Assembly (NCBI GenBank): GCA_902491915.1
Contig: CABUJL010000070.1
Coordinates: forward strand, 1 to 9,864
DNA from: an uncultured Collinsella sp.
GTDB lineage: Bacteria; Actinomycetota; Coriobacteriia; Coriobacteriales; Coriobacteriaceae
DNA length: 9,864 nucleotides
Direction of reading: 5' to 3'
Shown piece after piece: positions 1 through 5,458 of this stretch; positions within the stretch are counted from its first letter, which is position 1; each line of letters starts with the position of its first letter. The notes beneath the pieces are model-generated. The model saw only the letters and a list, made by a program, of their open reading frames with translations, ran no database searches and was not told the DNA's origin. The translations under genes were made by a program, and so were the position numbers.

Positions 1-1476
1 TATGGCGCGGCTGATGCCAAGGCGGGCGCGCTGGGATCCCTGTATGACCTCAATGCCGACTCGCGCCTGAATCATCGGTTTAACGTGACGGCTGGGGTCC
101 TGGCGGATGAATGCCGCGAGCTGCTGAGTAGCTATTTTGGCGGTCTGCGCGGAGCGGGCGGCGCTGATTGCGGTTGTGGGGCCGATCTTGAAGCACACGC
201 CGCTCACGCCGCAGCGCTTGCAGGTGCCGGTGAGGATGCTGCCACGGCGGTTGACTGTGGTCCTGCGTGCCGCCGGCCCCGCCGTGTGCTGCTGGCGATC
301 GATTCCTTTAAGGGCAGCGTGTCGAGTGCGCAGGCGGAGGCGGCGGTTGCCGAGGGCATGCGCCGTGTGTGGCCCGATGCCGAGCTGAACGCTTTGCCGC
401 TGGCAGATGGCGGTGAGGGGACGCTCGATGCCGTTGCCGCGTGCGGCGGTGAGATTGTGACCTGCGAGGTTGCGGGACCCTTTGGCGATGGTGTGCCTGC
501 CCGGATGTTAGTGGACGGCGAGCACGAGTCGGTTGTTATTGAGATGGCCGAAGCAGCAGGCATCGGGTACTCACCTTGCACGGAATCGGCGGCGCTGGCT
601 GCTACAACCTATGGCGTGGGCGAGCTGATGCTCCGTGCAGCTCGTGTCGGGGTAAAGACTATCTATATTGGCTTGGGCGGCAGTGCCACCAACGACGGTG
701 GCGCCGGCATGCTGCAGGCGCTGGGCGCGCGTGTGGTCGATGATCAGGGATGCGATGTCGCCCCCGGTCTTGCCGGCCTTGAGCAGGTGGCGAGCGTTGA
801 TTTGGCGCCAGCGCTGCAGGCTTTGGATGATGCTCGTATCGTTGTGCTTTCCGATGTCGAGAATCCGCTCGTGGGGCGTCGAGGCGCACTGGCGGTGTTT
901 GGCGGGCAGAAGGGCCTGCCGGCGGATGATGTCGAGGCGCTGCGCAGATACGACGGCTGGATGGTCGGCTACGGTCGCCTGCTCGATGCGGCAATTTTCG
1001 AGGCGCGAGCCCAGGGGTTGTTGCGCACACCCGAGGGCGCACGGACATTTGGCTCGGTGCTCGGCGTGCCCGGCGCGGGCGCTGCCGGTGGCTTGGGCGC
1101 GGCGTTACTGGCGCTCGGTGCGGAGCTACGCTCGGGCGTGGAGACGGTGTTCGATCTGATTGGGTTTGACGAACGCATGCGTGATGTCGACCTGGTCATA
1201 ACAGGCGAGGGCAATATGGACGAGCAGTCCGCCGCCGGTAAGGCGCCGGTGGGTGTGGCTCGCCGCGCCAGGCGATATGGCAAGCCGGTGGTCGCCGTCG
1301 TGGGCGGCCGTGCTGACAACCTGAACGCGGTATATGAGCAAGGTATCGACTTGGTACTGCCGATCTGCCGCAAGCCCATGGACCTGGAACGGGCACTCGA
1401 TTCGCAAGAAGCCACAACCAACCTCATCTGCGCCGGCGAGGCGGCCGCCCAATCCTACGACCTCGCTCGCCTCTAA
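1..1476 (+). CDS. TadA (C-terminal end) - glycerate kinase fusion, 5' partial
   Basis: The frame is open from base 1 to the TAA at 1474-1476 (491 residues in the window). Residues 1-50 match the C-terminal end of the tRNA-specific adenosine deaminase TadA, which makes inosine at the tRNA wobble position: YGAADAKAGALGS, then LNHR, then VTAGVLADECRELLSSYF. The TadA catalytic HAE and PCxxC motifs would lie upstream of the window. Residues 51-95 are an Ala/Gly/Cys-containing linker. Residues 96-491 are a full glycerate kinase of the GarK/GlxK family, which phosphorylates D-glycerate with ATP. Its motifs are DSFKGS (101-106), ADGGEG (135-140), GLGGSATNDGG (224-234) and TGEGNMDEQS (401-410). The only possible separate kinase start near the domain is GTG 286. 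It has no ribosome binding site and would cut the usual N-terminus short by about two residues. A true fusion is therefore preferred; a frameshift or unusual internal start is possible. The kinase call is very secure, the TadA call strong. Confidence 0.93.
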   Translation, partial: YGAADAKAGALGSLYDLNADSRLNHRFNVTAGVLADECRELLSSYFGGLRGAGGADCGCGADLEAHAAHAAALAGAGEDAATAVDCGPACRRPRRVLLAIDSFKGSVSSAQAEAAVAEGMRRVWPDAELNALPLADGGEGTLDAVAACGGEIVTCEVAGPFGDGVPARMLVDGEHESVVIEMAEAAGIGYSPCTESAALAATTYGVGELMLRAARVGVKTIYIGLGGSATNDGGAGMLQALGARVVDDQGCDVAPGLAGLEQVASVDLAPALQALDDARIVVLSDVENPLVGRRGALAVFGGQKGLPADDVEALRRYDGWMVGYGRLLDAAIFEARAQGLLRTPEGARTFGSVLGVPGAGAAGGLGAALLALGAELRSGVETVFDLIGFDERMRDVDLVITGEGNMDEQSAAGKAPVGVARRARRYGKPVVAVVGGRADNLNAVYEQGIDLVLPICRKPMDLERALDSQEATTNLICAGEAAAQSYDLARL

Positions 1477-1491
1477 GGCCTGTCTCCCTAT

Positions 1492-1560
1492 AAGTTGCGG
1501 TGGAATACGGAGTGTTTTTGCCTTTAAGGGGCCAATTCAGTCCGTATTCCACCGCAACTT
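1492..1560. repeat. Palindromic element A (perfect 20-bp inverted repeat)
   Basis: The arms 1492-1511 (AAGTTGCGGTGGAATACGGA) and 1541-1560 are exact reverse complements. The 29-base centre keeps partial symmetry (GCC 1520-1522 against GGC 1530-1532). The element begins 16 bases after the TadA-glycerate kinase stop codon, so the mRNA end could fold into this stem. No T-run follows the right arm, so it is not a standard intrinsic terminator. It may be an intergenic repeat, a 3'-end stabiliser or a cruciform site. Confidence 0.85.
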
Positions 1561-1623
1561 CGAGAATGGTCATTCGAGGTTGGCTGCCTTGGGTCTTGGG
1601 TCGGACCGTTTGCCACGAAATGC

Positions 1624-1760
1624 GGCCATCTACTACGTTAAACCGGCCACCTTCGACCATCCCGGAATTTGCAAAAACAAAACCGCAGGTAGAAAGCTTG
1701 CCGATTTTCGAAAAAGTCGGCTATGGTTGACCCCTGTGGCCTAAACGTAGTAGATGGGCC
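1624..1760. repeat. Palindromic element B (nested inverted repeat)
   Basis: A perfect 14-bp outer stem pairs 1626-1639 with 1744-1757. Inside it GGCCAC (1645-1650) pairs with GTGGCC (1736-1741), and CGACCAT (1654-1660) pairs with ATGGTTG (1723-1729, one G-U pair). A small hairpin sits at 1701-1720 (CCGATTTT, CG, AAAAAGTCGG). The whole ~137 bases would fold into one long imperfect hairpin. No reading frame in it looks real. Its role is unknown: it could be an intergenic mobile repeat (MITE- or REP-like) or a structured RNA. Confidence 0.7.
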
Positions 1761-1790
1761 CTTTCTGTGGTGCGGCACCAAGCCGGTCAT

Positions 1791-1872
1791 TTTGGGATGG
1801 GACTATTTTGACTACTCATTGGCTGCTCTGGCAATCGGGCTGCAAAAGTAGTCAAAAAAGCTCCGTCCCAAA
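1791..1872. repeat. Palindromic element C (26-bp imperfect inverted repeat)
   Basis: The arms 1791-1816 and 1847-1872 pair over 26 positions with about four mismatches. The inner nine (TTGACTACT / AGTAGTCAA) and outer seven (TTTGGGA / TCCCAAA) pair perfectly. The element ends ten bases before the predicted SRP RNA promoter. It is the third inverted repeat in a row in this stretch. It could end upstream transcription by structure or be an intergenic repeat; no T-tract follows. Confidence 0.7.
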
Positions 1873-1881
1873 TTAGCTACC

Positions 1882-1910
1882 TTGCTCTGGCGGGCGGGAG
1901 CAGGTAAGAT
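1882..1910 (+). promoter_or_regulatory. Promoter of the SRP RNA gene
   Basis: A -35 box TTGCTC (1882-1887) and a -10 box TAAGAT (1905-1910) are separated by exactly 17 bases. This predicts a transcription start at about 1916-1917. That is where the first base of the terminal stem of the SRP RNA begins, which independently supports the assignment. Confidence 0.7.
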
Positions 1911-1916
1911 ATACCG

Positions 1917-2036
1917 AGCGCCTAGCGCGTTCGATGGGTTCGGATGACGACATGTTCCGAATCTGGTCAGGTCCGGAAGGAAGCAGCCATAAGGAGCCTC
2001 TGTCGGGCATCCGAATCCATCGAGCGCACGGGCGCT
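1917..2036 (+). ncRNA. ffs: Signal recognition particle RNA (4.5S type)
   Basis: The SRP RNA binds Ffh and FtsY and guides co-translational targeting of membrane and secreted proteins. The diagnostic S-domain is present: GGTCAGGTCCGGAAGGAAGC (1965-1984) with the GGAA tetraloop and the asymmetric internal loop side AGCAGCC. The flanking helix pairs TCGATGGGTTCGGATG (1931-1946) with CATCCGAATCCATCGA (2008-2023). The terminal stem pairs AGCGCC (1917-1922) with GGCGCT (2031-2036), and a T-run (2036-2040) completes an intrinsic terminator. At ~120 nt it fits the short bacterial form without an Alu domain. It lies downstream of tadA, as in many Gram-positive genomes; dnaX, often next, is absent here. 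Confidence 0.96.
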
Positions 2037-2052
2037 TTTTGGTGCCGCGACA

Positions 2053-2149
2053 TGGCCCGGCCGGCGGCGAGGTATTTGGTGTCTCGCTGGTCCTCGGCTT
2101 TGCCTGCGGGATCGCTCGACTACCAAACAGCCCGCCGGCACCGGGACCA
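2053..2149. repeat. Imperfect hairpin region downstream of SRP RNA (element F)
   Basis: Successive blocks pair in order: TGG 2053-2055 with CCA 2147-2149, CCCGG 2056-2060 with CCGGG 2141-2145, CCGGCGG 2061-2067 with CCGCCGG 2132-2138, and TTTGGT 2075-2080 with ACCAAA 2122-2127. The stem continues weakly with GTC 2081-2083 and GAC 2118-2120. This is a long GC-rich hairpin outside the SRP RNA proper, which already closes at 2036. No protein is supported here. It may be another intergenic palindrome or a separate structured RNA. Confidence 0.5.
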
Positions 2150-2238
2150 CTTCGTCCAAAAAGCACCCGTAAAGGCGCGTTTATCTAATTTAATCTATCC
2201 CTTGCGGAATGCGGCTTGCTGGTGGTGTCTAGGCATTG

Positions 2239-2292
2239 ATGGCTACGTGGTTCACGAGTCGGCGGTGCTGTTGCTTGAATCTTTGCAGTTAA
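2239..2292 (+). other. Possible 17-residue Cys-rich leader-type ORF
   Basis: ATG 2239 to TAA 2290-2292 encodes MATWFTSRRCCCLNLCS, with four Cys codons (three in a row) near the end. Its stop codon overlaps the first bases of the strong terminator hairpin at 2291. That geometry resembles a leader peptide and attenuator. The case against is that the start has only a weak AGG upstream, no clear promoter is seen, and no plus-strand gene follows until 3605. It may be chance. Confidence 0.15.
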
Positions 2293-2332
2293 AGAGGCTC
2301 GTTTCCCTAGGTGGGGAAACGGGCCTCTTTTT
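2291..2332 (+). terminator. Strong intrinsic terminator hairpin
   Basis: The 17-base arms 2291-2307 and 2314-2330 pair completely apart from one T-G wobble, around a six-base loop, and end in TTTTT (2328-2332) on the plus strand. On the minus strand only TTT follows the stem, so it is weaker there, but it also lies 44 bases past the stop of the minus-strand LANTG gene. It probably insulates the convergent units. Its plus-strand client is unclear, because the SRP RNA already has its own T-tract. Confidence 0.8.
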
Positions 2333-2375
2333 GTCTCTGGGTTTGTGGATTGGTGAAGGCAGAATGCTCTGTCGG

Positions 2376-3389
2376 CTATTTTGAGTTCTTGATGCGGCGT
2401 GTGGCTGTGGCGGTTATTCCGAGGCCTGCGGTGGCGATTCCTGCGAGTGCGATTGCGCTCGGTGCTGTGTCGCCCGTGTTTGCGAGCTTGCCGGCGGTCG
2501 TATCTGCTTGCTTGCCGCTGCTCGAGTTCGCCTGCTTGGTGGAGCTTGGTAGGGCGTCTTTGCCGGTTGCAGGTGAGGCAACGGGCGGTGTCGCCTCGGC
2601 GGGTTGCGTTGAGCCGGAGGGAGGCACTGTCTCGGCGGGTTTCGTTATCTCGGGCGAGGTGGTCTTATCTGCCGCGGCCTTTGCCTCTTCGTATGCCTTG
2701 CAGGCGTCGTCATAGGCCGCTTGCGCCTTTTCCAAATCGCCGAGGAGCGCATTTCGCTTGGCAATGTCCTCGTCGATCTGGGCTTTAGCTTCCTCTGCCT
2801 CACTTTCGAAATACTGAACCCGTTTTTCCTGGCTTTCGAGCCGGCGTTGGTAGCGGTGAAGATCATCTTCACAAGATTCTTCTCGCCTTTCTGCCGACAT
2901 GATCTCACTGCGCAACTGCTTAATATGCTCCTTAATAGCTGTGCTGGGCGCCTCGTCGCCGAGCTCCTTGAGTACCTTATCTAATTCTGCCTGAAGGCTG
3001 CTTGTCCGGTTGTGGGCCTCATCGTATTTGGCTTGGGCTGCATCGACGTTCGCTTGCATGGCGGGAAGGGGTTCCCTCCGTTTGGCGGCTTCCGCCACCA
3101 CCATGTCGTAGAGTTCTTGAAATGCGGCAATGTCATCATCGATTTCCGCAAGTTTCTCGGGACTTGCGGCGTCTTTCGCGGCCTCGAGGTTTTTGAGCGC
3201 TTCCTGCATGGCTGCATACGCTCTTTCTTTTGCGGCGGCCGCATCTTCCGTCTGCAAGGCAACTGCACCGGTGGGGGAGCTGGTTTCTGCCGCGATCGCC
3301 GTTGCGGGGGCGATCCCCGCGACAAGTGCCGCGGAAAGGGCGATGCCCACAGTTGCTCGTCTTGCTCTTCTTGCGAGAATGTCGTTCAT
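2376..3389 (-). CDS. Secreted coiled-coil protein with LANTG cell-wall sorting signal
   Basis: The 337-residue protein is exported and likely sortase-anchored. Residues 1-34 are a signal peptide: basic RRARR, a hydrophobic core and an Ala-rich cleavage region near AIAAE. Residues ~50-245 are highly charged, Ala/Glu/Lys/Gln-rich heptad-like sequence, expected to form a long coiled coil. Residues ~246-300 are Pro/Ser/Thr-rich, a typical wall-spanning stalk. The C-terminus has LANTG (302-306), a hydrophobic segment (~308-329) and the positive tail RRIKNSK. Proteins with LAxTG in place of LPxTG are known substrates of class E sortases in actinobacteria. The ATG at 3389 is preceded on its strand by GAGGTG at a good distance. 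No enzymatic domain is recognised; a structural or adhesive surface role is inferred. No sortase gene lies in the window. Confidence 0.9.
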   Translation of the reverse strand: MNDILARRARRATVGIALSAALVAGIAPATAIAAETSSPTGAVALQTEDAAAAKERAYAAMQEALKNLEAAKDAASPEKLAEIDDDIAAFQELYDMVVAEAAKRREPLPAMQANVDAAQAKYDEAHNRTSSLQAELDKVLKELGDEAPSTAIKEHIKQLRSEIMSAERREESCEDDLHRYQRRLESQEKRVQYFESEAEEAKAQIDEDIAKRNALLGDLEKAQAAYDDACKAYEEAKAAADKTTSPEITKPAETVPPSGSTQPAEATPPVASPATGKDALPSSTKQANSSSGKQADTTAGKLANTGDTAPSAIALAGIATAGLGITATATRRIKNSK

Positions 3390-3439
3390 CTCGGCACCTC
3401 ATTTCAAGGGTCGGCGACTAACTTGGTAGCACTAATGTA

Positions 3440-3448
3440 AGTATATCA
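3440..3448 (-). promoter_or_regulatory. Extended -10 promoter of the LANTG protein gene
   Basis: Read on the minus strand, bases 3448-3440 give TGATATACT, a TATACT -10 box with the extended TGn motif. No good -35 box is seen, as is common for extended -10 promoters. The predicted start near 3433 leaves a 5' leader of about 44 bases before ATG 3389. Confidence 0.5.
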
Positions 3449-3530
3449 GGCGGTCGACCCGACACTGGCTGGGTGTGCGCGTGCCTTTCCGCTTCTTTGG
3501 AAACCGAATCCCATTAGAAATGACGAGTTG

Positions 3531-3560
3531 TTTACGCTTCTTTTGGGCTCACCGTACTAT
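3531..3560 (+). promoter_or_regulatory. Candidate promoter of the ABC exporter operon
   Basis: A -10-like TACTAT (3555-3560) has TTTACG (3531-3536) 18 bases upstream. The predicted start near 3567 lies ~38 bases before ATG 3605. The match is moderate. The 3390-3604 stretch holds this and the divergent promoter; no riboswitch or operator was recognised in it. Confidence 0.35.
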
Positions 3561-3604
3561 CATGATTCGAATTGAATGTGGATGATGATAGGGAGCGCCT
3601 TTTT

Positions 3605-5458
3605 ATGATTGAGCTGCTTAGGCGTTTTGGTGGTAAGTTTCGCCGGTATATGGTGATCGGCCCTGCGTGTAAGCTGATCGAAGTGATCTTTGACCTACTG
3701 ACGCCGCTGGTGATTGCCCAGATGATCGACAAGGGCATTGGCTCGCACGACGTGAGCGCCGTTATCCACTACGGCATGCTACTTGCCGCCATGGCCGTGA
3801 TCGGCATCTCGTTTACGCTCGTCTGCCAAAAGATGGCGGCGCTCACCTCGCAGGGCATGGGCACCGATATCCGCGGTGCGCTCTACCAGCACATCAACAA
3901 GTTGAGCTATGCCGAACTCGACCGCTTTGGCACGCCGTCGCTTATCACCCGCATCACCAACGACGTCAACCAGGTGCAGCTCGCTGTGGCGCTGGGCGTA
4001 CGCATGCTCATCCGCTGGCCCTTCTTGGCGGTGGGCTCTATGTGCGCGGCCCTTGCCATCGACCTTAAGCTCGGCATGATCTTCTTGATCTGCACGCCCG
4101 CTATCGGCCTGGTGTTTTGGTTTGTCATGGCGCGCTGTATCCCGTACTACAGGCAGCTGCAGGCAAAGCTCGACCGCATTGCGCTCATTTGCCGTGAGGG
4201 CCTTTCGGGCGCCCGCGTGGTCCGCGCCTTTGTGCGCGAGGACCACGAGCGCGAGCGCTTTGCCCAAGCTGCCGATGACCAGGCCAATACCGCCATCGCG
4301 GTGGGCAAGCTCTCGTCGATCCTTAACCCCGTCACGTTTCTTGTGATGAACCTGGGCGTGTGCGCCATCCTGTGGGTGGGCGGCATACAGGTCAACGTGG
4401 GCGAGCTTACGCAAGGCCAGGTCATGGCGTTCGTCAACTACATGACGCAGACCCTCACCTCCATCGTGTACGTCGCCAATCTGGTCGTGGTCTTTACCAA
4501 GGCGAGCGCCAGCGCGTCGCGTATCAACGAGGTGCTCAACTGCGAGCCGAGCATCACCGACGAGGATAACGAGCCGGTCGCACTGCCCCAGGCACCCGCG
4601 ACGGACGTCGACGCCCCGGTCTCCGCGCTGAGCTTGAGCCATACGAGCTTCTCCTTTGGCGCGGGCGCCGCCAACGCCGTCAATGACGTGACCCTGGAGC
4701 TGCCGCTGGGCAAAACGCTCGGCATTATCGGCGGCACGGGCAGCGGCAAGTCCACGCTCGTCTCGCTCATCCCGCGCCTGTACGATGCGAGCACCGGCAG
4801 CGTGAGCGTGATGGGCGCCGACGTGCGCACCTGGCCGCTCGATCAGCTGCGCCGTGTGGTCGCGACCGTTCCGCAGCGCGCATCGCTGGTGAGCGGCACA
4901 ATCCGCAGCAACCTGACCTGGCGTGACGAGTCGGCGACCGACGAGGAGCTCTGGGCAGCGCTCGATATGGCGCAAGCGAGCGAGTTCGTGCGCAACAAGC
5001 CGCAGGGGCTCGATGCCCCGGTCGAGGCGGGCGGTAAGAACTTCAGCGGTGGCCAACGCCAGCGCCTGACCATCGCGCGTGCCCTGGTGGGCTCGCCGCA
5101 GGTTCTGATCATGGACGACTCCGCGTCGGCGCTCGACTTTAAGACCGACGCGGCGCTTCGCCATGCCATTCGCGAGCGCAGCGTGCGCGGTGCCGTCGAG
5201 GGCGGGCTGCCGCTCACGACCGTCATTGTGAGCCAGCGCGTCTCGACCGTGCGCGACGCCGACATGATCTGCGTACTCGACCACGGCTCGGTTGCGGGCC
5301 TGGGCACGCATGACGAGCTGTACACGACCTGCCAGCTCTATCGCGAGATTTGCCAGTCGCAGCTGCGCCGCGAGGAACTCGAGGGCCAGCAGGGGAGCAC
5401 GACGCCCGCGTCCGCTCCGACCGTCCCCGCATCTGTCTGCGCAAAGGAGGGCTGCTAA
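3605..5458 (+). CDS. Heterodimeric ABC exporter, subunit 1 (degenerate ATP site)
   Basis: A 617-residue half-transporter: an N-terminal six-helix exporter membrane domain (~15-310), then an ATPase domain. The Walker A motif is GGTGSGKST (376-384), the Q-loop region is VPQRASLVSG, and the signature FSGGQRQ (480-486) is normal. After Walker B, the catalytic Glu position is Asp (LIMDDSAS, D505). The H-loop His is replaced by Gln (VSQRVSTV, Q544). Both changes are typical of the impaired subunit in exporters such as BmrC or LmrC. ATG 3605 is chosen because AGGGAG (3590-3595) lies nine bases upstream; an in-frame TTG at 3572 is possible but less likely. The stop codon abuts the partner's ATG, so the two are surely co-expressed. 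The substrate cannot be told from sequence; multidrug or lipid-like export is the family norm. Confidence 0.95.
   Translation: MIELLRRFGGKFRRYMVIGPACKLIEVIFDLLTPLVIAQMIDKGIGSHDVSAVIHYGMLLAAMAVIGISFTLVCQKMAALTSQGMGTDIRGALYQHINKLSYAELDRFGTPSLITRITNDVNQVQLAVALGVRMLIRWPFLAVGSMCAALAIDLKLGMIFLICTPAIGLVFWFVMARCIPYYRQLQAKLDRIALICREGLSGARVVRAFVREDHERERFAQAADDQANTAIAVGKLSSILNPVTFLVMNLGVCAILWVGGIQVNVGELTQGQVMAFVNYMTQTLTSIVYVANLVVVFTKASASASRINEVLNCEPSITDEDNEPVALPQAPATDVDAPVSALSLSHTSFSFGAGAANAVNDVTLELPLGKTLGIIGGTGSGKSTLVSLIPRLYDASTGSVSVMGADVRTWPLDQLRRVVATVPQRASLVSGTIRSNLTWRDESATDEELWAALDMAQASEFVRNKPQGLDAPVEAGGKNFSGGQRQRLTIARALVGSPQVLIMDDSASALDFKTDAALRHAIRERSVRGAVEGGLPLTTVIVSQRVSTVRDADMICVLDHGSVAGLGTHDELYTTCQLYREICQSQLRREELEGQQGSTTPASAPTVPASVCAKEGC
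5443..5450 (+). promoter_or_regulatory. Strong ribosome binding site within the end of subunit 1
   Basis: AAAGGAGG sits in the last codons of the first exporter gene, eight bases before ATG 5459. It fixes the start of the second subunit and indicates tight translational coupling across the TAA-ATG junction. Confidence 0.9.

Noticed and set aside
2190..2290. Possible tRNA gene before the terminator at 2291
   Set aside because: GGTTCACGAGTC looked like a T-loop, but flanking bases do not form a T-stem and no acceptor or anticodon arm could be fitted.
1944..2384. A 146-residue plus-strand open frame
   Set aside because: It overlaps the SRP RNA, the following hairpin and the terminator, and its translation has no recognisable protein character.
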